Assembly: GCA_035532215.1 (NCBI GenBank) | Contig: DATKRK010000076.1 | Span: 1-21,494 of the forward strand | Origin: JAICIG01 sp035532215 | Lineage (GTDB): Bacteria; Planctomycetota; Planctomycetia; Pirellulales; JAICIG01 | DNA length: 21,494 nt | Reading direction: 5' to 3' | Part shown: piece after piece, positions 16,046 through 21,494 of the stretch | Layout of the letters: each line of letters starts with the position of its first letter | Position numbering within the stretch: the first letter of the stretch is position 1 | The notes under the pieces: model-generated | Told to the model about the DNA's origin: nothing | What the model saw: the letters and a program-made list of their open reading frames with translations, nothing else | Database searches by the model: none | Position numbers and translations under genes: made by a program

Positions 16046-16375
16046 GCCATGAACGTTTGCAGAGCCAGCCAAACGCCTTGAAAATGCGTGCCCATGAAAG
16101 GCCTGAGAATGGCCGCCTCGCCTCGACCAGGAAAAACGCGAAGGTTTTTGCGAGCCGCTTTTCCTAGCCCAGGCGCTTTGTAGATTAGCCCCCCCATGCT
16201 TTTAATTGCAATCTATTCGTAAAAAAACACAAATATTCCATTGCCAACCTGATTTCTTTTCCGAATCACAAGCAGGCGGAAATCGAACGCCGCAGACAAC
16301 ACGTCGCAGCCGCGAGCGCAACTTGCGAAACACTTGTGGCACAGACCGCACACTGAGCCGTTCCCTCGGCTTCGT

Positions 16376-17794
16376 TCAGCGCCGGTGATTTTCGCCCGGC
16401 GTCCATGCCGCGGGCCGCTCGGCGACCAGAGGGGCTTCGGAAATGGGCGCGTCTTCTTGCCGACAAACGCCGTACGCCGCCGCGTCCTGAGCGGAATTTT
16501 CGGTCTGACACTCCAGCACCAGTTTGCCCTGAGCTTCCTTCAGTTTCGCAAGGGCGATCTTCCAACCGACGATGCGGTGGGTCTCGTCGCTTTGGGCCTG
16601 AAAGGCCTTGAGCCGCGCCGTCGCGATCTCGGCGAACGAGGCCTCGTCGATCTGTTGCTGGCGGGTCAGTTCGGCGATCCGCCTGTCCCAAGCCGCCGTC
16701 TGCTGCTTGGCGATGGCGATCTCTCGCAGCCGGGTTTCGACTTGCCGCGCGGCCTGCTGAATTTCGCTGGTTATTTCCAGCCGTCGCTGCCTGGTGTAGT
16801 CGGCCAGTTGTCGGCGGCGCACGGCCAGTTCGCGTTCGTTCGATTTTCGCTGGCCGAAGAGCCGCGCGCCGATCAATTGGATCAACCCGGTAAATTTGCT
16901 CTGCGAGCCGAGCAAGCCGTCGGCGCCTGCGACGACTTGTCGCACGACCGACAGCGTCTTCGTATCGACCCAGCGCGGCAGCGACGCCAAAAACTGCATT
17001 TCCGGCCGCTGCGCGAGCCCTTCCTGCACGGCGGCATCCCTATCGATCGGCTCGACGGCGACTTTCCAATCGGTCGTCGGCCAAAGCCGCACATAGGCGT
17101 CGGTCGTCTCCAGACCCAGCAGACGAACGAGTTGGGCATTGAGTTGTCCGAGCGGCAGCTCGAGATCGGTTTGTTTATCGATCAGATCGAGGCGCTGCCG
17201 GGCGAACTCGCCGTCGTCGAAGGGGATTTGCACGCCTTGCCCGCGCAAACGTTTGATCTTGCCCAGCGCGTCGTCGTCTTCCGCCAGGCTGGCCTCCAGG
17301 ATCGACAGATTGGCTTCGGCCTCGGCGATCTTATAGTAAGTCTCCAACGCGGCGCCGGCCGCTTTATTGCGGGCTTCCAGTTCGCTGGCGCGCAAGGCCC
17401 GTATGCGCAGTCGATCTTCTTCCGACAGGCCATGATGGCGCGAAGCGCTGGCTTGCAGGCTGCGGCGTTCGGCGGCCATCGAATTGCCTTGCGTGGACGC
17501 CGCCGCGGCCATGCACTGGCAAGTTTCGGCAGTCAACGAATGATAGTCGGCCGGCGTCGGAAACGGACGGCCCAGGGCGAGATCCACTTCCTCGGGCGAA
17601 CCCACGTCGCTGACGTCGAATTGAAAGCCGGCGGGCTCGATCTCCGGCAGCGAGTCTTCGAGCACGGCGACCGATGCGCTCCCTGAGGCGCTCGCAGAGC
17701 CGGCGGCGCGATAGTGGGTTGCGCATCGCGCGCAGCCCGATGCCGCAGCAGTCGAAAGCAGGCCGAGCAAAATCGCACGAGGCCAATTGGGCAT
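16376..17794 (-). CDS. TolC-like outer-membrane efflux lipoprotein
   Basis: 472 residues. The signal peptide (residues 1-20) ends in a lipobox Ala-Ser-Gly-Cys with Cys21, so the mature protein is probably lipidated. Long Ala/Glu/Gln/Leu-rich helical stretches (about 100-240 and 330-440) arranged in two similar halves match the outer-membrane efflux (OEP/TolC) fold; Leu-Gly-Leu and Leu-Ala-Gln-Arg-Pro-Glu near the middle are typical of the family. It would form a trimeric channel partnering an ABC or RND pump. Start ATG 17794 has a GGGGAG about 8 bp upstream. It follows the SDR gene on the same strand with an 89-bp gap. The only pump in view is the exporter at 6069-10816, which lacks its own channel gene, so partnership is plausible but unproven. 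The family call rests on pattern recognition of a divergent sequence. Confidence 0.78.
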   Translation of the reverse strand: MPNWPRAILLGLLSTAAASGCARCATHYRAAGSASASGSASVAVLEDSLPEIEPAGFQFDVSDVGSPEEVDLALGRPFPTPADYHSLTAETCQCMAAAASTQGNSMAAERRSLQASASRHHGLSEEDRLRIRALRASELEARNKAAGAALETYYKIAEAEANLSILEASLAEDDDALGKIKRLRGQGVQIPFDDGEFARQRLDLIDKQTDLELPLGQLNAQLVRLLGLETTDAYVRLWPTTDWKVAVEPIDRDAAVQEGLAQRPEMQFLASLPRWVDTKTLSVVRQVVAGADGLLGSQSKFTGLIQLIGARLFGQRKSNERELAVRRRQLADYTRQRRLEITSEIQQAARQVETRLREIAIAKQQTAAWDRRIAELTRQQQIDEASFAEIATARLKAFQAQSDETHRIVGWKIALAKLKEAQGKLVLECQTENSAQDAAAYGVCRQEDAPISEAPLVAERPAAWTPGENHRR

Positions 17795-17883
17795 TCTCGC
17801 TCCCCAACAACGGCGCAGCGGTAACGCGATACTTTACTCTCATCGCCGCGCGCGGCGGATCGTCTGGAGCAATTCTTACTGCC

Positions 17884-18858
17884 CTACTGGTAGCCATACT
17901 CCTTAAACCAAGCCCAAGCCGCCTCGGCTGCCTGACGCGCAGGCGCGAGACGATAACCAAGCTCGCGAATCGCTCGTTGCGAGCAGAAATGATGCTCGAG
18001 GTTCGACATGCGGGCGGCCGCCAGATTGAGGTCTCCTTCGCGGCCCGTAACCTTCCCCCAGAAACTCCCCAGGCCCCCAACCGTCAAGGTCAGCCAGCTC
18101 CGCACGCTTTTAATTGGCGGCGGGCCGCCCGTCACTTCGGCGAACATCCGCCAGGCCTCGAGATAAGACATGGGCTCGCCCCCTAAGATGTACCGCCGGC
18201 CCGCGGCGCCTCGCTCGGCCGCAGCCAGAATGCCCGCCGCCACTTCGCGGACGTCGCAAAAGTCGTTTCCGCCGGGCGGAGCGAATCGTCCTTGCCCCCT
18301 GGCAACGGCCAGCAGCATTCGGCCGCTCGAAGGCTTCCAATCCCACGGCCCGAGCATGAACGCCGGATTGACGATTACGGCGTTCAAGCCTTGGCGAACT
18401 TGTTCCAGCACGACTTGCTCGGCCTCGCGCTTGGTAACCACATAAGGACAAAGAACGTGGTCGCCCAGCGGCGTGTCTTCGTCGGCCGGGGCCGCTCTCG
18501 AACCGCAAGCCATCGCGTCGACCGTCGAGACGTGGACCAGCCGGGCGCCCGCCAGGCGGCAGGCGGCCGCCACGTGCTGCGTCCCCTCGACGTTCACCGC
18601 GCGTTGCTCTTCGAGCCCCGTCCAACCGATGCGAACGCGGGCGGCGGCGTGGACCACGCACGAGGCGCCTTGGCAAGCGCGGCGAACGGCGTCCGGGTCT
18701 CGCACGTCTCCTTGAGCGAACTCCACGTCGAGCCCGGCGAGCGGGCGGGGGTCGGCCGTCGCTCGCTGCAGCACGCGCACCCGTCGCCCGCGCTCGAGCA
18801 GCAGCCGCACCACGTTGTTACCGACCAGCCCCGTAGCGCCCGTCACCAAAGTCAGCAT
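17884..18858 (-). CDS. Extended short-chain dehydrogenase: NAD-dependent epimerase / dihydroflavonol-reductase-like
   Basis: 324 residues from the ATG at 18858. Rossmann-fold dinucleotide motif Gly-Ala-Thr-Gly-Leu-Val-Gly at residues 7-13; Asp-Val-Arg-Asp-Pro after the second strand; Val-His-Ala-Ala-Ala; Asn-Val-Glu-Gly-Thr; catalytic Ser-Thr in Val-Ser-Thr-Val-Asp; and the Tyr-x-x-x-Lys pair (Tyr-Val-Val-Thr-Lys). All active-site elements are present, so it is probably a functional NAD(P)-dependent epimerase, reductase or hydroxysteroid-type dehydrogenase. It resembles the HpnA/DFR group, but no hopanoid genes are in view, so no symbol is given. The reading frame is open upstream to 19293, but that extension is Arg-rich, runs through the 18963-19016 palindrome and lacks family similarity, so the ATG directly before the Rossmann motif was chosen. 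The substrate is unknown. Confidence 0.9.
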   Translation of the reverse strand: MLTLVTGATGLVGNNVVRLLLERGRRVRVLQRATADPRPLAGLDVEFAQGDVRDPDAVRRACQGASCVVHAAARVRIGWTGLEEQRAVNVEGTQHVAAACRLAGARLVHVSTVDAMACGSRAAPADEDTPLGDHVLCPYVVTKREAEQVVLEQVRQGLNAVIVNPAFMLGPWDWKPSSGRMLLAVARGQGRFAPPGGNDFCDVREVAAGILAAAERGAAGRRYILGGEPMSYLEAWRMFAEVTGGPPPIKSVRSWLTLTVGGLGSFWGKVTGREGDLNLAAARMSNLEHHFCSQRAIRELGYRLAPARQAAEAAWAWFKEYGYQ

Positions 18859-18962
18859 GATCCGCCTGAGCCAATTACCAAGCTGCGATTTAAAGCAGTC
18901 CCACAGTACGATTCCGTTAAGATATACCGCACGCGGGCGCCAACGAGATGCTTGGACGGCAT

Positions 18963-19016
18963 GTGGGGCGGCCTTCCAGGCCGTCAATGGCCGGCGGGTG
19001 AGGAAGGCCGCCCCAC
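18963..19016. repeat. Perfect 15-bp inverted repeat (dispersed-palindrome type)
   Basis: GTGGGGCGGCCTTCC at 18963-18977 is exactly complementary to GGAAGGCCGCCCCAC at 19002-19016, with a 24-nt loop. The stem is G+C-rich and symmetrical, with no T-run, in a gap between divergent genes, so a terminator is unlikely. Its form fits a REP/MITE-like dispersed element. I recall similar 'GGGGCGGCCTTCC' sequences in planctomycete genomes but have not checked. Confidence 0.75.
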
Positions 19017-19312
19017 GACCAACGCACGTCTCATTCTTAGCCGGGCATAGTATAAAGGCCCTTTTTACCCGCGCGACCTCGGCCGGCGCCAGCGAGTGCG
19101 GCGTAGAAACTCGGTGGCCGAGACGGTGATTTTGCGACCACGGCGGTTGATTCGGCACAAGCAGCGAGCAGGCGCGCTTGCCGGCACGGCCCCGCGTGCG
19201 GATCTGCACGATCCTCCAACGACGAACGTTGCGGGCGAAGCCATTCCGGCAGCTCGCAAGGCGCCGGGTTCCATAGCGGCGCTGTTTCTTCAAGAAATGG
19301 CCTGAAGTTTGC

Positions 19313-19341
19313 TTGAATGCCCAATCAGGGTCTTGTTATTT
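19313..19341 (+). promoter_or_regulatory. Weak candidate promoter for the small hydrophilic protein
   Basis: TTGAAT (19313-19318), 17-nt spacer, TTATTT (19336-19341). The -10 box is poor. It is placed 31 bp before the start codon, downstream of the palindrome. Confidence 0.2.
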
Positions 19342-19371
19342 CGAACCGGGCAGAACGAAAGGAACACGCAC

Positions 19372-19626
19372 ATGGCAAACAAGCAAGACAAGAAGCAAGA
19401 CGCCGCAAGGATTGGTCGTCAGGATGATCCAGGTCTCCCGGGCGGCGGCCAAGGGCGCGTCGATATCACGGGCAAGTCCGACTGGACCCCGCCCGAAGGC
19501 GAATTCCCGCCCGGCGAAGGTTACGAAGAGAGCGGCCGCTCGGGAGTCATCTCCCCCGATCGCTTTGCCGAGAAGCAAGGCCAGCAGCCTTCGGGAGCTA
19601 AGGGACCAGGCGCAAGCGGCGCCTAG
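19372..19626 (+). CDS. Small Gly/Pro-rich hydrophilic protein of unknown function
   Basis: 84 residues from the ATG at 19372, preceded by AAAGGA at 19358-19363 (8-bp spacing), a good ribosome-binding site. An open frame from 19309 is longer but lacks that signal. The protein is highly hydrophilic: a Lys/Asp/Gln-rich start, about one fifth Gly, many Pro and Glu, one Trp (residue 38), no Cys and no membrane segment or signal peptide. A Pro-Pro-Glu-Gly-Glu-Phe-Pro-Pro-Gly-Glu-Gly stretch sits in the middle. It is probably intrinsically disordered and cytosolic. I do not recognise a family. Codon use and the ribosome-binding site argue that it is real. It lies 126 bp upstream of the FAD oxidoreductase on the same strand; its stop codon lies inside a small GGCGC/GCGCC hairpin (19618-19630). 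Confidence 0.68.
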   Translation: MANKQDKKQDAARIGRQDDPGLPGGGQGRVDITGKSDWTPPEGEFPPGEGYEESGRSGVISPDRFAEKQGQQPSGAKGPGASGA

Positions 19627-19752
19627 CGCCGGCGGCAGCGCCTGGAGTGCTGGACGGAAACGGGAACGAATAGATTGCGATCGCGGCAGGAGCTAGGATG
19701 ACGGGCCCTGCCCGAAGCTTGAAACTTAAGGTCGCTTTCGCGGTGAATCGCC

Positions 19753-21333
19753 GTGCCAACCACCTCGACGATCGACCACTACGATTACGCGATCGTCGGG
19801 ATGGGCATCGGCGGGTTGACGCTCGGCGCGCTGCTGGCGCATGCCGGCTACAAAGTGATTATCTTCGAGCAGCACTACGTGCCGGGCGGCTACGGCCATA
19901 CGTTCCGCCAAGGCCGGTTTTCGTTCTGCGCCGAACTGCACTACGTGTGGGATTGCGGTCCCGGCGAGCGCGTCTACCAGATGCTCGAGAAACTCGGGCT
20001 TGAGCAGAAAGTCACTTTTCGTCGGCTCGATCCCGACGGTTTCGATCGCATCGTCGCGCCCGGCGTCGATTACGCCATCGGCAGCGGATTCGAGCGCGAG
20101 CGACAACGGCTCTCGGCCATGTTTCCCGCGCACGGCAGCGATTTGCAACGCTACTTCGAGATCATTGCTTCGCTTCACAAGGAGCTTTACGACTTGCCGA
20201 TCGGGTTCACCTGGCGCACGGTCTACGCGCACCCCAATCGGTATTCGCACATCATTCGCTATTTGAAGTGGACGCTTGAAGATCTGTTCGACGAACTCCG
20301 CTTTCCCGTCGAATTGCGTCTGATCCTGGCCGGGCAAAGCGCCATTTTCTGGTCGCCGCCGCGAGACCTTTCGCTGGTCGTGCAGGCAGGCGGGGTGGGA
20401 AGTTACAATCAGGGCGCCTACTATCCCCTGCAGAGCTTCATGCACGTGATGAAGTCCTTGCTCCGCAAGATCAAGGAGCGCCCCGGTTGTCGTTCGATGC
20501 TGTCGACCGAGATCACTCGGATTGAAGTCGCCGACGGCCAAGCCCGCTCGGTAACGACCGCACGAGGACAGCGCTTTACGGCCGACCGATTTCTGTTCGA
20601 CGGCGACGCACGACTGAGCCTGAAGCTGATTGGGGCGGAGCACTTTCCCCAGGCGTTCCAGAAGAAGCTGCAATACGAATACGGGCCAAGCGCGCTGAGC
20701 GTTTATCTGGGGTTGAAGAATCTCGATTTGCGGCGCTACGGCTTTGGCGAAGCCAACCTGTTCTGGCATCCCAAGGCCGATTTGAACGAGGTCTACGACG
20801 ACCAGTTGTCTAACCGCATTCCCGACCGGCCGTACTTCTTCTGCAACGCCCCCACGCTGCGCCCGCACGACGCCGCGCTCGCGCCTCCGGGTTGCGACCA
20901 ATTGGTGATGGTCGCTCCGTGCAAGTACGAGTTCTTTCGCCAGCTTCGCAATCGTAGCGAAGCAGAGTATCAGCTTGCAAAGCGGCAGTACGCGGAAAAC
21001 ATCATCCGAGTGCTGGAAACGGAATTCATCCCTGGCCTGTCGGATCATATCGTCGAAAAGGTGGTCGGCAGCCCGCTGACGAACGAGTTTTACGTGCGGG
21101 CGCCGAAAGGCAACTGTTACAGCACGCCGATGGACCCCAAGCACGTGAACTTGCGGCGGCTGAATTACCGCAGCCCCTTCCCGAACCTTTATTACGTCGG
21201 CGCCAGCAGTTGTCTGCCCGGTTTTGCCACCATCATCCACTTCGCCTGCATGCTGTATGAGAAACTGACCGGGGACAAGGTCTATCGCCATTCGCCGGCC
21301 GAAGCTCGAGCGATCGTCCCCGCTCTCGAATAG
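19753..21333 (+). CDS. FAD-dependent oxidoreductase of the phytoene desaturase / carotenoid isomerase / retinol saturase family
   Basis: 526 residues. N-terminal FAD-binding Rossmann motif Gly-Met-Gly-Ile-Gly-Gly at 16-21, with Glu39 ending the second strand (Val-Ile-Ile-Phe-Glu) and the following Pro-Gly-Gly-Tyr-Gly-His motif at 44-49. The C-terminal Tyr-Val-Gly-Ala-Ser-Ser-Cys-Leu-Pro-Gly resembles the family's second FAD motif. Length and layout fit the CrtI/CrtISO/RetSat group, which desaturates, isomerises or saturates polyene or isoprenoid chains. Its substrate cannot be assigned, and no phytoene synthase or other carotenoid gene is in view. The GTG start at 19753 was chosen because no in-frame ATG lies upstream and it is 12 codons before the first FAD strand; the ribosome-binding site is weak. 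Possibly in one transcript with the small protein upstream. Confidence 0.9.
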   Translation: MPTTSTIDHYDYAIVGMGIGGLTLGALLAHAGYKVIIFEQHYVPGGYGHTFRQGRFSFCAELHYVWDCGPGERVYQMLEKLGLEQKVTFRRLDPDGFDRIVAPGVDYAIGSGFERERQRLSAMFPAHGSDLQRYFEIIASLHKELYDLPIGFTWRTVYAHPNRYSHIIRYLKWTLEDLFDELRFPVELRLILAGQSAIFWSPPRDLSLVVQAGGVGSYNQGAYYPLQSFMHVMKSLLRKIKERPGCRSMLSTEITRIEVADGQARSVTTARGQRFTADRFLFDGDARLSLKLIGAEHFPQAFQKKLQYEYGPSALSVYLGLKNLDLRRYGFGEANLFWHPKADLNEVYDDQLSNRIPDRPYFFCNAPTLRPHDAALAPPGCDQLVMVAPCKYEFFRQLRNRSEAEYQLAKRQYAENIIRVLETEFIPGLSDHIVEKVVGSPLTNEFYVRAPKGNCYSTPMDPKHVNLRRLNYRSPFPNLYYVGASSCLPGFATIIHFACMLYEKLTGDKVYRHSPAEARAIVPALE

Positions 21334-21361
21334 CGCCCCCCGAATCCGCACGCAAGGGGCG
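21334..21361 (+). terminator. Weak terminator-like hairpin after the FAD oxidoreductase
   Basis: CGCCCC (21334-21339) pairs with GGGGCG (21356-21361), loop 16 nt, starting directly after the stop codon. Only a short T-containing stretch follows (GGATTTAATAA), so termination strength is doubtful. The right arm may instead be the edge of an inserted element. Confidence 0.3.
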
Positions 21362-21434
21362 AGGATTTAATAACTTCCCCCGACTGACTGCCGTCCCTAG
21401 AATTTTATAGGGGTGCAAGTCGCGGGAGGGAGTC

Positions 21435-21494
21435 ATGCCTGTTACACCATATCCGTGCGAAGTCGAAACGCAAATGAAGACGCTGTACGAGGCT
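21435..21494 (+). CDS. 5' end of an unidentified gene, possibly an ISAzo13-like transposase
   Basis: Only 20 codons are visible before the right edge. The ATG at 21435 has a strong GGGAGGGAG ribosome-binding site at 21424-21432. The visible residues end Gln-Met-Lys-Thr-Leu-Tyr-Glu-Ala, which resembles the N-terminus of ISAzo13-type transposases as I remember them. Upstream is an A/T-rich patch with a CCCTA/TAGGG inverted repeat (21395-21399 and 21408-21412). That a gene starts here is fairly likely; the transposase identity is a guess from 20 residues. Confidence 0.45.
   Translation, partial: MPVTPYPCEVETQMKTLYEA

Larger units (their letters stand above)
15761..16375. other. 615-bp non-coding gap between TolC-like and DUF1559 genes
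   Basis: No convincing gene in either strand; a 71-codon minus-strand frame (15982-16197) has no ribosome-binding site or recognisable domain. The gap holds the DUF1559 promoter and leader, a 22-bp tandem repeat (16002-16045) and an A/T-rich island at about 16200-16260 that stands out against the G+C-rich surroundings. Confidence 0.7.
18859..19371. other. 513-bp divergent gap between SDR and small-protein genes
   Basis: No convincing gene. It contains a perfect 15-bp inverted repeat (18963-19016) and an A/T-rich patch at about 18905-18925, which could hold the minus-strand SDR promoter but has no clean -35/-10 pair. A weak plus-strand promoter candidate lies at 19313-19341. Confidence 0.65.

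Noticed and set aside
15982..16197. 71-codon minus-strand open frame in the long gap
   Set aside because: No ribosome-binding site, no recognisable domain, and it overlaps the 22-bp tandem repeat.
18859..19293. N-terminal extension of the SDR gene
   Set aside because: Open in frame but Arg-rich, crosses a perfect palindrome and precedes the normal family start at 18858.
17884..21333. Hopanoid or carotenoid biosynthesis cluster
   Set aside because: The SDR resembles HpnA and the oxidoreductase resembles CrtI/CrtISO, but they are divergent, 0.9 kb apart and no cyclase, phytoene or squalene synthase gene is present.
19726..21351. 541-codon minus-strand open frame
   Set aside because: Antisense to the FAD oxidoreductase, whose FAD motif is on the plus strand.

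Overview
The window (about 21.5 kb, G+C rich with a few A+T-rich gaps) reads as the chromosome of a planctomycete, most likely a Pirellulales-like bacterium. This rests on families that are nearly diagnostic of the phylum. They are a DUF1549/DUF1553 protein with an N-terminal CX4CH cytochrome-like motif paired with a pre-peptidase-domain secreted protein, a DUF1559 prepilin-like protein with a C-terminal H-X9-DG motif, a small transthyretin-like lipoprotein, and a large TPR/FG-GAP/ASPIC-UnbV protein. No tRNA, rRNA or CRISPR array was seen. Strong third-position G/C bias produces many long antisense ORFs, which were discarded.

Layout, left to right. (1) 1-4035, minus strand: a two-gene operon, DUF1549/DUF1553 protein then PPC-domain secreted protein (cut by the left edge), with a good sigma70-like promoter at 4219-4246. 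(2) 4251-5918, minus: a UbiB/ABC1-type atypical kinase with two C-terminal membrane segments. (3) 6069-10816, plus: a tight four-gene exporter operon of the DevBCA (MacAB-like) type. It holds a membrane-fusion protein, two tandem paralogous FtsX-type permeases, and an ATPase carrying an extra C-terminal cyclic-nucleotide-binding domain. It is transcribed divergently from ubiB and is the most distinctive system in the window. (4) 10810-15760, minus: DUF1559 protein, lipoprotein and TPR/FG-GAP/ASPIC protein in that transcriptional order. The last gene overlaps the exporter ATPase gene tail to tail by 7 bp. (5) 15761-16375: a 615-bp gap with a strong candidate promoter, a leader hairpin and a 22-bp tandem repeat. 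(6) 16376-18858, minus: an extended-SDR epimerase/reductase followed by a TolC-like outer-membrane lipoprotein. (7) 18859-19371: a 513-bp gap carrying a perfect 15-bp inverted repeat. (8) 19372-21333, plus: a small Gly/Pro-rich hydrophilic protein and a CrtI/CrtISO/RetSat-type FAD oxidoreductase. (9) The right edge cuts the first 20 codons of another gene, possibly an insertion-sequence transposase.

How the genes may work together (inference): MFP + FtsX permeases + ATPase would form an inner-membrane pump spanning the periplasm. It needs a TolC-type outer-membrane channel, and the only candidate here is the TolC-like lipoprotein about 5.5 kb away. The cyclic-nucleotide domain suggests that export is gated by cAMP or cGMP. 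The DUF1559 cluster and the DUF1549 cluster are surface or periplasmic systems typical of planctomycetes, of unknown biochemical role. Two palindromic repeats (one inside the signal-peptide region of the first gene, one in the 18.9-19.0 kb gap) look like dispersed planctomycete palindromes.
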